A stretch of 64,000 nt of DNA from Hyphococcus aureus (GCF_042643165.1 NZ_JBHRSH010000001.1:2108001-2172000); one strand, 5' to 3'. Shown: positions 26,327-35,348, counted from the stretch's first letter. Made by a program: numbers and translations. The notes: generated by a model from the sequence alone, not told the origin.

Positions 26327-28066
26327 ATGGATGATGTCCGCGCGCGCCTTCGTAATCTTCCGTTTTTCGCCGGCCTTTCCGCTGCGACGATCAACGATAT
26401 CGCAGAGGCGAGCCAATGGCTCTCGCTTGCGGGCGGTTGGGAGCTTTACGCCCAAGGCTCCGCCTCCGACGCGCTTCATATCAATCTGACTGGCCGCCTG
26501 ATCGTCGTGCGCGAAAACCATGAAGGCGTAGACGAGGTTGTGGGCTATGTGCGCGGCGGAGAACCCGTTGGCGAGATGTCGCTGCTCTCGGGCGAGCCGC
26601 ATTCGGCGAGCGTCTTTGCGCTGCGCGACACGGAGCTGTTGTCGATCACCCGCGAGGAGGTTGACCGCCTTATCGAGGCCCATGGCGATTTCGCCGCGGC
26701 GCTGGCGCGTGTGGTGCTGGCGAGATCGCGCCACCCCCAGGCGAGTTTTCAGCAATCGGCGCCGCGCATTTTCGCGCTGATCGCCACATCGCCTTCTATC
26801 GATGTCGATGCGCGGGTGAGGGAGCTGGCGAAACGCATCGCGAAATACAAAGTCAATGTCACGCATTTTCCCTGTACGGATGAACCGCCGGAAACCAACG
26901 CGTTCGATCTTGTCGAAAACGCCCATGATGTAGTGCTGCTGGCGGCGCGGGTCGATCACAGCCCTTGGTACCGTTTCGTCCTGCGGCATGCCGACCGGTT
27001 CCTGGTGCTGGCGCGGCGCGACAGCCGTCCTTCGAAACCCTTTCCCTTAACGGCGGAGGACGGCGCGCGGGCGCGCAAGTTCCGTCTTGTCGATCTCGTC
27101 ATGCTGCATGAGGGAACCCATAGCGGCAAAACGGCCGAATGGATGGAGGCGATCGGCGCCTCGCGCGTCATCAATATTCACAATGACGCCTGTATCGACC
27201 GGCTGGCGCGGATCATCTCGGGCAAGTCCATCGGGCTTGTCCTGTCTGGCGGCGGCGCGCGCGCTTACGCCCATATCGGCGCCGTCAAAGCCATGCGCGA
27301 GGCGGGCGTGCCGATTGATTTCCTCTGCGGCGCCTCCATGGGCGCGGTGGTTGCGGCCTGCGTCGCTATGGGCTGGTCGCAGGAGGAGACGGATAGCCGC
27401 ATTCGTGAGGCTTTCGTCGCGTCGAACCCGCTTGGCGATCATGTCCTGCCGGTGGTGGCGCTGACCCGGGGCGGGCGCGTTGAGACCCGGCTCGAAAAGC
27501 ATTTCGCAGACGCGCTGATCGAAAATCTTCAGACGCCGTTTCTCTGCGTTTCGTCGGACATCATCAACGGCGCCGCGCGCATTCACAATCAGGGGCTGGT
27601 GCGCAACGCGCTGCGCGCCTCCATCGCCTTGCCCGGCATCTTGCCGCCGGTGATCGATGATCACGCGCTTCTCGTCGATGGCGCCGTGGTGAACAATTTT
27701 CCGACCGACATCATGACGACAACCCATCGCGGCCTGACCATCGGCGTCGATGTGGCGCGCGAAGGGATGATCGACATCGAAGCGTTTCGCGATCCGCCGG
27801 GATTTTTTTCGTGGGTCGCCAATAATGGTTTCGGCGCGGCGCCGCCGATCATTTCCCTGTTGATGCGTTCAGCGACGGCGCGCCGCGAACATACTGAAAC
27901 GCCGCGTCCCGCCGACATTATGGTGACGCCGGCGGTCCCCGGCGTCGAACTGCGCGACTGGAAGAAATACGACGTCGCTGTCGCCAATGGCTATCGCGAG
28001 ATGAAAGACGCTCTTGAAAAACACTGGAGCGATCTCGCGCCGATCATTTCAGCGGCGAACCAGTAG
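26327..28066 (+). CDS. patatin-like phospholipase with N-terminal cyclic-nucleotide-binding domain
   Basis: This 579-residue protein carries a CNB/CRP-like domain (about 1-120), a middle region (about 130-290) and a patatin domain (about 300-490). The oxyanion motif SGGGARAYAHIGA, nucleophile Ser337 in GASMG and Asp451 in VDGA form the catalytic dyad. This layout is that of the NTE/RssA-like lysophospholipases. Whether the CNB domain binds cAMP or is only structural cannot be read by eye. No membrane segment is clear. Confidence 0.93.
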   Translation: MDDVRARLRNLPFFAGLSAATINDIAEASQWLSLAGGWELYAQGSASDALHINLTGRLIVVRENHEGVDEVVGYVRGGEPVGEMSLLSGEPHSASVFALRDTELLSITREEVDRLIEAHGDFAAALARVVLARSRHPQASFQQSAPRIFALIATSPSIDVDARVRELAKRIAKYKVNVTHFPCTDEPPETNAFDLVENAHDVVLLAARVDHSPWYRFVLRHADRFLVLARRDSRPSKPFPLTAEDGARARKFRLVDLVMLHEGTHSGKTAEWMEAIGASRVINIHNDACIDRLARIISGKSIGLVLSGGGARAYAHIGAVKAMREAGVPIDFLCGASMGAVVAACVAMGWSQEETDSRIREAFVASNPLGDHVLPVVALTRGGRVETRLEKHFADALIENLQTPFLCVSSDIINGAARIHNQGLVRNALRASIALPGILPPVIDDHALLVDGAVVNNFPTDIMTTTHRGLTIGVDVAREGMIDIEAFRDPPGFFSWVANNGFGAAPPIISLLMRSATARREHTETPRPADIMVTPAVPGVELRDWKKYDVAVANGYREMKDALEKHWSDLAPIISAANQ

Positions 28067-28070
28067 CCCG

Positions 28071-28550
28071 TCAGAACATCGTGTTGTCGTTGGCGGATTC
28101 TTCCGGGACCTGCTGCACCACATCCCAGTGCTCGACGAACTTGCCGTCTTCCATGCGCAGAATATCGACAACCGCCATGCCGAGGGAATCCGGCGTCGGC
28201 TTGTTGTTGTAATGAATCCAGACGAGATCGCCTTCGGTCGCGACGCGTTTTACATCAATCCGCAGATCGGGGTTCGCTTCGAAGAACGGCGTCAAGAAGG
28301 CGAATAAGGCTTCCGGTCCGTCAGGGGCGTAAGGGTTGTGCTGGATATAGGTCTCGCCCCAGCATTCGGTGCGCGCGGCGTCGATGTTCTTCTGGTTAAA
28401 AAGAAGATCCATGCAGTATAGCGCTTTGGTCTTGTTGGCTCCCTCAAGCGCGGCTTGCGCGTCGCTGCCCTCTTTGTCCGCCGCCGTGCAGGCCGCCACG
28501 ACCCAACTCGCCGCCAGCGCCGCAACGCCCGTCATCAAAATGTTCCGCAT
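28071..28550 (-). CDS. SnoaL/NTF2-like lipoprotein
   Basis: This 159-residue protein has a lipoprotein signal (VVAACTAADKEG) and an NTF2-like domain recognisable as the SnoaL-like ester-cyclase type (ECWGETYIQHNPYAPDG, EGDLVWIHY, DILRMEDGKFVEHWDVVQ). The reaction is unknown. The start at 28550 removes 73 upstream residues that lie partly in the low-GC neighbour region. It converges on the patatin gene with 4 bases between stops. Confidence 0.8.
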   Translation of the reverse strand: MRNILMTGVAALAASWVVAACTAADKEGSDAQAALEGANKTKALYCMDLLFNQKNIDAARTECWGETYIQHNPYAPDGPEALFAFLTPFFEANPDLRIDVKRVATEGDLVWIHYNNKPTPDSLGMAVVDILRMEDGKFVEHWDVVQQVPEESANDNTMF

Positions 28551-28656
28551 GTTTCGTCTCCCTCGTGATTTATGGGGAGAGGATAGCCATTTCGGTCCAC
28601 TATAACCATCGGCGGAACGAATTTGAATCAGCAAACGCCTGCAATGCGAGATGTTT

Positions 28657-29106
28657 CTAGGCCGGGTAGGCGTTTTCAAGCACGATGCCGGTTGGAACTT
28701 TTTTGTAGTCGTAAATTCTAAGTAGTTCGTTGTGCTTTTGCTCCCAATCGCGTGCGCATTCTGGAACAAGGTCTACGCTCTTGGTGAGTTGGCTCCACAC
28801 TCTTGAAAGGCGCTCATCGCGTGATTGAGTTAGGCCCATAAAAATTCTTGAAGCGATATCGAGAAAACGATTACTCCCATCTCGCCTAATATATGGCCAT
28901 ATTTGCAAAGCTTCTTTTCGATTTTGATTCAATTGGGTGCGAAAGGAGCTGATTGATTCAAATATATCGCAGTTTGCGTCGGATATGGCCTTGTTTCGCA
29001 TGTCGATTAACAACGCCAAGACTAAGCCTGCTTCTTTTTCAGAAAGCTTTTTGAGTTTCCGATCAAGTTGCCAATCAAAGAAGAGCTGATAAGGCCGCAT
29101 AGACAT
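28657..29106 (-). CDS. low-GC orphan ORF, function unknown
   Basis: About 149 residues, helical and charged, with phrases such as YQLFFDWQLDRKLKKLSEKEAG and VWSQLTKSVDLVPECARDW; no family is recognised and there is no signal peptide. Three 60-base lines in it counted by hand give 38-42% G+C against about 60% around it, so it is probably foreign DNA. The frame is open to a TTG at 29172 inside erpA. ATG at 29106 or 29100 is more likely, but neither has a clear Shine-Dalgarno. It may follow erpA in one transcript. Confidence 0.5.
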   Translation of the reverse strand: MSMRPYQLFFDWQLDRKLKKLSEKEAGLVLALLIDMRNKAISDANCDIFESISSFRTQLNQNRKEALQIWPYIRRDGSNRFLDIASRIFMGLTQSRDERLSRVWSQLTKSVDLVPECARDWEQKHNELLRIYDYKKVPTGIVLENAYPA

Positions 29107-29141
29107 TGCGTTCAAATCAGAAAGGGTTTTTAACAATCGCG

Positions 29142-29504
29142 TCAAAGCGAAAAGCTCGTCCCGCAGCCGCAAGCCGCCGTAGCGTTCGGGTTTTCAATCT
29201 TGAACGCCGCGCCGATCAACTCGTCGGAAAAGTCGATGACCGAGCCATTCATGTATTCGACGGAAATGGAATCGACGAGTACGGAATATCCGTCCGCGTC
29301 GAGGACGAGGTCGTCCGTCTCGCGGTTCTTCACAATATCGAACTTGTACTGAAAGCCGGAGCAGCCGCCGCCCTCGACCGCGACGCGCAGCATGGCGCCT
29401 GCGGGCTCCTTCGACAGGATCGCGGCGATGCGCTTGGCGGCGCGGGCGGATACGGTGACAGGGCCAGAATCTGTATTGGCTTCGGTAACGGTCATAAGGC
29501 TCAC
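29142..29504 (-). CDS. erpA: iron-sulfur cluster insertion protein, ErpA/IscA type
   Basis: This 120-residue A-type carrier has the three cluster-ligand cysteines: Cys48 (GGCSGF), Cys112 and Cys114 (ACGCGTSF). It passes Fe-S clusters to target enzymes. It sits divergent from dgt, as is usual in alphaproteobacteria. MSLM gives two in-frame starts (29504 and 29495). Confidence 0.93.
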   Translation of the reverse strand: MSLMTVTEANTDSGPVTVSARAAKRIAAILSKEPAGAMLRVAVEGGGCSGFQYKFDIVKNRETDDLVLDADGYSVLVDSISVEYMNGSVIDFSDELIGAAFKIENPNATAACGCGTSFSL

Positions 29505-29560
29505 TCTAATGCTGGTTCCTAAATAGGAGGTTTGGGCGGCGATTTCGAGGGCTCTCTCCT

Positions 29561-29691
29561 TCTTCCCCCGTTTACGGGGGAAGTGGCCGCGAAGCGGTCG
29601 ATGGGGGCCTTCGCCCCCTCCGTCACCCCGGATCAGGTCCGGGGCGACACCTCCCCCATAAATGGGGGAGGAGGGCGCAATTCCTCGAGAA
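29561..29691. repeat. cluster of palindromic (REP-like) elements
   Basis: Consecutive hairpins fill the erpA-dgt gap. CTTCCCCCGT pairs with ACGGGGGAAG (29562-29583), a GGGGG/CCCCC unit lies near 29604-29618, an ACCCCGGA...TCCGGGGCG unit near 29625-29645, and CTCCCCCAT pairs with ATGGGGGAG (29651-29670). The last is followed by a further GGAGG. This looks like dispersed intergenic repeats seen in many alphaproteobacteria. It may stop or protect transcripts. Confidence 0.65.
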
Positions 29692-29850
29692 ATCCCTATA
29701 TTTGCGGGGAGCCTTGTTAACGGAATCGGCGGACAAGGCCGAAACCAAGCTTTCTGGCGGAAGCGGAGCGATATTTTGCGATTACAGGGTCAAATCACCG
29801 AGAATATGCCGGAGGCGGCTTATGGCGCCCATTCCGGCGAAGAGGGTCCC

Positions 29851-31035
29851 ATGGCGTTCCCGGCGCCGCTCGCGCCCTATGCCGCCCGGGCGGAGCTAAC
29901 CCGCGGGCGTCTCCATCCGGAGGCCGAGAGCCGGGGCCGGACCCCGTTTCAGCGTGATCGCGACCGGGTGATCCATGCTGTCGCCTTCCGCCGCCTGAAG
30001 CACAAGACGCAGGTCTTCATCTCCCATGAAGGCGATCACTACCGTACGCGCCTGACTCATTCCCTTGAGGTCGCGCAGATCGCCCGGACCCTGGCGCGTG
30101 CGCTTCAGCTCGATGAGGACCTCGCCGAATGTCTGGCGCTCGCCCACGATCTCGGTCATCCGCCTTTCGGACATACGGGCGAGGATGTGCTGGTCGAGTG
30201 CATGGCGCCGTTCGACGGGTTCGATCACAACGCCCAGACGCTGCGGCTCCTGACCAAACTGGAGCGCCGCCACGCCGCTTTTGACGGCCTTAATCTCACC
30301 TGGGAGACGCTGGAAGGCGTCGTCAAACATAACGGCCCGCTCACGGGGCCTTTGGCGCGCAAAAAAGAGCCGCTGCCCGCCGCCATTGTCGAATATGCGG
30401 CGGGTCACGATCTCTGGCTCGACAGCTTCGCCTCGCTGGAGGCGCAGGTCGCCGCCATCGCCGACGATATCGCCTATAACAATCACGATGTTGATGACGG
30501 TTTGCGCGCCGGGCTTTTTGGTTTCGCCGAAGCGCGCGATCTGCCGCTGGTTGGCCCCGCGATTCGCACGGCGGAAGCAAAATACCCGCAAGCGCCGAGA
30601 GATATCCTGATCGCGGAAGCGGTGTCGGATCTGATCGGGGCCATGGTCGAGGATGTGCTCGCTGAAACAAGGCGCCGTCTCGCCGCCGCGCCGCCGGCGT
30701 CTGCAGACGAGGTGCGCCGGGCCTCCGCCGCTTTTTGCGCGTTTTCCACAGACATGGAAAAGGACCTCGGCGGCTTGCGCAGTTTTCTCCACGAAAACAT
30801 GTATCGCCACTACAAGGTCAACCGCGCCCGCAGCCAGGCCAAGAGAATCATTAAATCTTTGTTCGACTTGTTCTTCACTGAGCCGGAGACGTTGCCGCCG
30901 GAATGGCGTGAGCGCTATGAGGGCGGGTCCGAAGCGCGCCGCGCCCGGGCGGTTTGCGACTACATCGCCGGGATGACCGACCGCTACGCCGTCAGGGAAT
31001 ATCGCCGCCTTTTTGGCGTCGAATTTGACGGCTAA
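29851..31035 (+). CDS. dgt: deoxyguanosinetriphosphate triphosphohydrolase-like protein
   Basis: This 394-residue HD-domain enzyme shows RDRDRVIHAVAFRRLKHKTQVF, TRLTHSLEV (first metal His), LAHDLGHPPFGHTGE (HD pair) and the IADDIAYNNHDVDD region. It is expected to release triphosphate from dNTPs, lowering dNTP pools. The start at 29851 gives the normal N-terminus (LAPYAARAELTRGR); the frame is open further upstream through the repeat cluster. In relatives argS follows; here a SPOR gene does. Confidence 0.93.
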   Translation: MAFPAPLAPYAARAELTRGRLHPEAESRGRTPFQRDRDRVIHAVAFRRLKHKTQVFISHEGDHYRTRLTHSLEVAQIARTLARALQLDEDLAECLALAHDLGHPPFGHTGEDVLVECMAPFDGFDHNAQTLRLLTKLERRHAAFDGLNLTWETLEGVVKHNGPLTGPLARKKEPLPAAIVEYAAGHDLWLDSFASLEAQVAAIADDIAYNNHDVDDGLRAGLFGFAEARDLPLVGPAIRTAEAKYPQAPRDILIAEAVSDLIGAMVEDVLAETRRRLAAAPPASADEVRRASAAFCAFSTDMEKDLGGLRSFLHENMYRHYKVNRARSQAKRIIKSLFDLFFTEPETLPPEWRERYEGGSEARRARAVCDYIAGMTDRYAVREYRRLFGVEFDG

Positions 31036-31216
31036 AGCTGCGACTCCCGTGGCCGGGGATGCTAGAATGCGCGCGAACAACGATTCGGCGATGGTCTGTA
31101 TTGACGCCGGACCGGGATAGGTTTTTGGGTTGGCTGCGACGGGGCGCCGGCGCAAGAGAAGAGAAGTCCAAAGAGACGGGGCGCATATCTACGGCGCTTA
31201 AGGAGCGGTTTAAGAC

Positions 31217-32053
31217 ATGGCGAATGCAGCACAAGAAGAAGCCTTCGAAGAAGACTATCAGGAATATGACGAGTTCGACGATGATGATGAAGATCGCGGG
31301 CTATCGGGCTTTGCTGTCCTGATTATGGGCATCGTCATGATCGGCGCATTCGTGTCGGTCGTGTGGATCGCTTACAAGCAGGGCATGAAGGTCGGCCGTG
31401 ACGGCGGCGCCATCGAAACGCCCTACGTCGCCGCCGATCCTGAACCCATCAAGATCGAAACCGCCGAAGACGGCACGCCTGAAGTCAATCGCGAAGTCTA
31501 CGATGCAATTGACGGCGACGCCGGCGATCCGGTGACGACGCTCGCTGAAGGTCCGGAAGAGCCGGTGAGCCGCACCGCCGAAGATACGATCGGTTCGCTC
31601 GCCGCCGAGGCCGAACAGGCCGCCGCCGATGTCAGCGACGAAGTCGAGACCCGTCTTGCCGATCTTCAGGCGGAAGACGCCGCAGCGCTCGACAATAATC
31701 CTACAGCGGAAGAGCCGCGCGATAGCGCGCCGCCGACCGTCAGCGTGAAGCCGTCCGTTCCGGCGGCGCCGTCAGCTTCCGTGACCGCAGGCAATGCGCG
31801 TTCCGGCACCCATGTGGTGCAGGTTGGCGCTTTCCGCTCCAATGATGAAGCCATGGCGCAGTGGGGCCGCATGCAAACCAAGCTTGGCGATTTTCTTTCG
31901 GGCAAAGGCCCCGATGTGGAAGTGGCCGACCTTGGCGATCGCGGCGTTTATCACCGTCTGCGCATCGGTCCGTTCAGCTCTGCTGACGCCGCCAAAACCT
32001 ACTGCGCTGATCTGAAAGAGCGTGGACAGGACTGCCTGATCAAAGCGCTTTAG
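31217..32053 (+). CDS. membrane-anchored SPOR-domain protein
   Basis: This 278-residue protein has an acidic cytoplasmic N-terminus (about 1-27, runs of D/E) and a single transmembrane helix (about 28-55). A long acidic, Ala/Pro-rich periplasmic linker follows, and a SPOR domain (about 195-278: GTHVVQVGAFRSNDEAM, YHRLRIGPFSSADAAKTYC). SPOR domains bind denuded septal peptidoglycan, so a division-site function is inferred. It is followed after 20 bases by nagZ. Confidence 0.9.
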   Translation: MANAAQEEAFEEDYQEYDEFDDDDEDRGLSGFAVLIMGIVMIGAFVSVVWIAYKQGMKVGRDGGAIETPYVAADPEPIKIETAEDGTPEVNREVYDAIDGDAGDPVTTLAEGPEEPVSRTAEDTIGSLAAEAEQAAADVSDEVETRLADLQAEDAAALDNNPTAEEPRDSAPPTVSVKPSVPAAPSASVTAGNARSGTHVVQVGAFRSNDEAMAQWGRMQTKLGDFLSGKGPDVEVADLGDRGVYHRLRIGPFSSADAAKTYCADLKERGQDCLIKAL

Positions 32054-32073
32054 GGCAGGGGCCGTTTCGCTTC

Positions 32074-33093
32074 ATGCCGACTGCAGTAATTTTTGATTGC
32101 GAAGGCCCGCGCCTCTCTGATGAGGAGCGGGCTTTCTTCAAGGATGTGGACCCGTGGGGGTTTATCCTATTCGGGCGTCACTGTGAGAGCGCCGACCAGA
32201 TAAGCGCCCACTGCGACGAGCTTCGCGAATGCGTTGGCCGCGCGGATGCGCCGATCCTGATCGATCAGGAAGGCGGTCGCGTTGCGCGCATGAAGCCGCC
32301 GGTTTTTCCCGCGCATCCCGCGCCGGCGGTGTTCGGCGAACTCTGGAAGCTTGATCCGTCGAAAGCGCGCGAAGCGTCGGAACTGAACGGCTATCTTTTG
32401 GGACGGCTTGTTTCCGATTGCGGCGTCAATGTGAACTGCATCCCGATGCTCGACGTGCCGCAGATCGACGCCGACCCGGTAGTGATCGGCGACCGCGCCT
32501 ACGCGAAATGGCCGGACATCATCACCGCGATTGCCCATGCGCATATAGAAGGCTTGAAAAAAGGCGGCGCGCTTCCCGTGATCAAACATCTGCCCGGTCA
32601 TGGCCGGTCGCTCTGCGACAGCCATCATGACCTGCCGCGTGTTTGCGCGAAGAAACACGATCTCTTGGGTTGTGACTTCCAGCCGTTCAAATCTCTGCGC
32701 GACGAGAAAATGGGGATGACCGCGCATATTGTTTATGAAGCCTATGATGCGGAACGCTCCGCGACCTTGTCGCCGGTCATCGTCAATGACGTCATTCGCG
32801 GCGAAATCGGTTTTGACGGGCTCCTGTTTACGGACGATCTCAAGATGAAAGCGCTGGGCGGGGCGATTTCGGATCGCATCACGGGCGCCTATGACGCCGG
32901 CTGCGATATCGCGCTTGCCTGTAATTTCTCGCTTGCTGAGAAAAAAGAAAGCGCTGGGGCGCTGCGCGATCTCACCGGCAAAGCTGCAGACAGGGCGCGC
33001 GCCGCTATGGCGGAGTTGCAGACCCCCGATAGAGGCGGGACTGACGAGGCCTATGAACGCCTCAATGCGCTTGTTAAACCGGCGCTTGCCTAG
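32074..33093 (+). CDS. nagZ: beta-N-acetylhexosaminidase NagZ
   Basis: This 339-residue GH3 enzyme has LIDQEGGRVARMKPP, VIKHLPGHGRSLCDSHHDLPRV and the nucleophile region LLFTDDLKMKALGG. It removes N-acetylglucosamine from anhydromuropeptides in the cytoplasm during cell-wall recycling. Length and order between SPOR and scpA genes are standard. Confidence 0.94.
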   Translation: MPTAVIFDCEGPRLSDEERAFFKDVDPWGFILFGRHCESADQISAHCDELRECVGRADAPILIDQEGGRVARMKPPVFPAHPAPAVFGELWKLDPSKAREASELNGYLLGRLVSDCGVNVNCIPMLDVPQIDADPVVIGDRAYAKWPDIITAIAHAHIEGLKKGGALPVIKHLPGHGRSLCDSHHDLPRVCAKKHDLLGCDFQPFKSLRDEKMGMTAHIVYEAYDAERSATLSPVIVNDVIRGEIGFDGLLFTDDLKMKALGGAISDRITGAYDAGCDIALACNFSLAEKKESAGALRDLTGKAADRARAAMAELQTPDRGGTDEAYERLNALVKPALA

Positions 33094-33233
33094 GGTGTTT
33101 TCAGCAAAAGGTCAGGCGGTTTTGCGGCTCGAAAACGCGACACATAATTCTGCTAGGTCCATGGATTGGTTCTAGTTTTCAACAGGGTAGGAAAGCCGAT
33201 AGGCGGGGGCCGGAATCGGCGTTAAATGGCGCG

Positions 33234-34133
33234 ATGGCGGATGGTGAACATATTCAGGTGGTTGCGATGAGCAGCCAACAGGGCGGCGCTTCTGGCGGCG
33301 GCGGTCATGACGGCGAAAACGGCGACGCGTTTGACGCGCCGGTTCGCGTGACGACAACCGAAGACGCGATTGATGCACTGGTGGTGAATATCGAGGGCTA
33401 TGAAGGTCCGCTCGATGTTCTGCTCGATCTTGCGCGCCACCAGAAGGTTGATATCCGCAAGATTTCCATGGTCGCTCTCGTTGATCAGTATCTCTTGTTC
33501 GTTGAAGCCGCCAAAGACCGCAATCTGGAACTTGCCGCCGACTATCTCGTCATGGCGTCATGGCTCGCTTACCTCAAATCCAAGATGCTGCTGCCGGCCG
33601 CCGAAGATGACGGCGATGAGCCCACGGCGGACGAAATGGCCGCGCGTCTCGCCTTCCAGCTTCAGCGCCTCGAAGCCATGCGCAAGGCCGTCGAAGACCT
33701 TCAGAATATGCCGCAACTTGGTTGGGACTTTTTCCCGCGCGGCGCGCCGGAAGGCGTCAGGGTCACGCAAAAACCTGACTGGCAGGCGGACATTCTCGAT
33801 CTGCTCAAGGCCTATACGACCCAGCGCATTGTCGCCATTGACCGCGAATATCATATCGACCCGCCGGCGGTTTATTCCGTAGAAGCGGCGCGTCACCGGC
33901 TCGAACGCATTCTTGGCGCCATCCCGGAATGGACTGAGCTGCGCAGCCTGACGCGAAGCTATGATGTTGACGCGCCGGAGACCTCCGTGCTTGCAAGTTC
34001 GTTCAACGCTGCGCTGGAATTCGCCAAGGCGGGGCGCATTGAGTTGCGCCAGATCGGCGCCTTTGAACCGATTTACATCAAGGCCCGTCCGGAGAAGCCG
34101 GAGAGTGATACGGGTGAAGGAGACGCGTCATGA
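33234..34133 (+). CDS. scpA: segregation and condensation protein ScpA
   Basis: This 299-residue kleisin-like partner of the SMC complex has EGYEGPLDVLLDLARHQKVDI, DYLVMASWLAYLKSKMLLP and a C-terminal winged-helix part. It links SMC heads during chromosome compaction. A start at MADGEHIQ or at the second Met (MSSQQGG) cannot be told apart; the first about 45 residues are Gly/acid-rich and non-conserved. It overlaps scpB by 4 bases (ATGA). Confidence 0.93.
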   Translation: MADGEHIQVVAMSSQQGGASGGGGHDGENGDAFDAPVRVTTTEDAIDALVVNIEGYEGPLDVLLDLARHQKVDIRKISMVALVDQYLLFVEAAKDRNLELAADYLVMASWLAYLKSKMLLPAAEDDGDEPTADEMAARLAFQLQRLEAMRKAVEDLQNMPQLGWDFFPRGAPEGVRVTQKPDWQADILDLLKAYTTQRIVAIDREYHIDPPAVYSVEAARHRLERILGAIPEWTELRSLTRSYDVDAPETSVLASSFNAALEFAKAGRIELRQIGAFEPIYIKARPEKPESDTGEGDAS

Positions 34134-35047
34134 TGGAAGAAGATGCAGGACGCAATTTCAAGGGCCTCGACGCCCGCGAAGCGCAAGAAGCGCTCGCAGA
34201 GGAACTCTCGGACAAGGAAAGTGAAACGGCTGCCGTGAACGAAGAGACACAGGACATCGAAGGCGAAGAAGCAGACGCCACAGAAGCCGAGCTTGAGACA
34301 GAAGCTGAGGGCGAGGCCGCCGAAACGGAAGCGGCGGAAACCGAACAGGCTGAGCCGGAAGTCGCGGCGCCTGAAGTCGACTGGAGCGAGGAAGACCTCG
34401 CCGAGCACAAGCGCATGGTAGAGGCTTTATTGTTCGCCGCCGCCGAACCGCTCGACGAAAAGAGCATTTCCGACCGTCTGCCCGCGGGTGCCGCGACAGC
34501 CTTGCTGATTGAACAACTCGCCGCCGATTATGAGGGCCGCGGCGTCGTCCTTTCCAAAGTGGAGAAGAAATGGCGCTTCATCACCGCATCTGATGTGGCC
34601 CATGTCCTCCAGAAGGAAAAAACGACCCAGCGCAAGCTTTCGCGCGCCGCGCTCGAGACCCTGGCGATCATCGCCTATCACCAGCCCTGCACCCGGGCCG
34701 ACATTGAGGATGTGCGCGGCGTCCAGGTCGCCAAGGGCTCCCTCGACCAGCTTCTGGAAATCGGCTGGGTCAAAATGCGCGGCAAGCGCAAGGACGCGCC
34801 GGGCCGGCCGACCCTTTACGGCACCACTGAGGGCTTTCTGGAGCATTTCGGGCTGGAAACCGTCACCGACCTGCCGGGAATCGCGGATTTGAAGGCTGCG
34901 GGGCTTCTCGACGCCCGCCTGCCGCCCGGATTTTCCGTGCCGTCGCCGGTGGATGGAGATGATGAGGATGACGACGGAGAGGATGAATCCGGCGAATTTT
35001 CTCAGGATTTCCTCGATGAGGACGGCGATGAGGCCGCAGACGCCTGA
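34130..35047 (+). CDS. scpB: segregation and condensation protein ScpB with long acidic N-terminus
   Basis: This 305-residue protein has the conserved ScpB core (about 92-265: MVEALLFAAAEPLDE, LAIIAYHQPCTRADIEDVRGV, GRPTLYGTTEGFLEHFGL). The core is preceded by about 90 residues made largely of Glu, Ala and Thr and followed by an Asp/Glu-rich tail. It pairs with ScpA and SMC. The acidic arms are disordered by appearance. The start at the ATGA overlap with scpA is the only one fitting coupled translation; an internal start nearer the core would give a family-length protein. Confidence 0.93.
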   Translation: MMEEDAGRNFKGLDAREAQEALAEELSDKESETAAVNEETQDIEGEEADATEAELETEAEGEAAETEAAETEQAEPEVAAPEVDWSEEDLAEHKRMVEALLFAAAEPLDEKSISDRLPAGAATALLIEQLAADYEGRGVVLSKVEKKWRFITASDVAHVLQKEKTTQRKLSRAALETLAIIAYHQPCTRADIEDVRGVQVAKGSLDQLLEIGWVKMRGKRKDAPGRPTLYGTTEGFLEHFGLETVTDLPGIADLKAAGLLDARLPPGFSVPSPVDGDDEDDDGEDESGEFSQDFLDEDGDEAADA

Positions 35048-35135
35048 TTGGCGCATGAATTTACGCCGTTTCGCGTTTGCGTAATGGGCCTTCGGGCATT
35101 ACCAATTGGCTGCAATTCAAGTTGAAAGGCTCGTC

Positions 35136-35348
35136 ATGGGCGCAATCGGACCCTGGCAGATTGTCATTATTCTCGTTCTCGCGCTTTTGCTCTTCGGCGG
35201 CGGCGGTAAGATCTCCTCGATCATGGGCGACTTCGCCAAGGGGATCCGGTCTTTCCGCAAGGGCCTGCAGGAAGAAGACAAGGCCATCGACGACCGTGGC
35301 GATAAGGCCATGGATGTGACGCCGGCTGAGGAAAAGGACAAAGCTTAG
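35136..35348 (+). CDS. tatA: twin-arginine translocase subunit TatA
   Basis: This 70-residue protein has one membrane helix (about 5-22, IVIILVLALLLFGGGGKIS) followed by the amphipathic helix (DFAKGIRSFRKGL) and an acidic tail. It forms the pore-like oligomer for folded Tat substrates. The ATG at 35136 gives the family-typical N-terminus. Confidence 0.95.
   Translation: MGAIGPWQIVIILVLALLLFGGGGKISSIMGDFAKGIRSFRKGLQEEDKAIDDRGDKAMDVTPAEEKDKA

Noticed and set aside
29561..29691. CRISPR-like array in the repeat cluster
   Set aside because: The hairpins differ from one another and there are no regular spacers or cas genes.
29896..31155. Minus 419-codon ORF
   Set aside because: It is antisense to dgt, whose HD motifs are intact.
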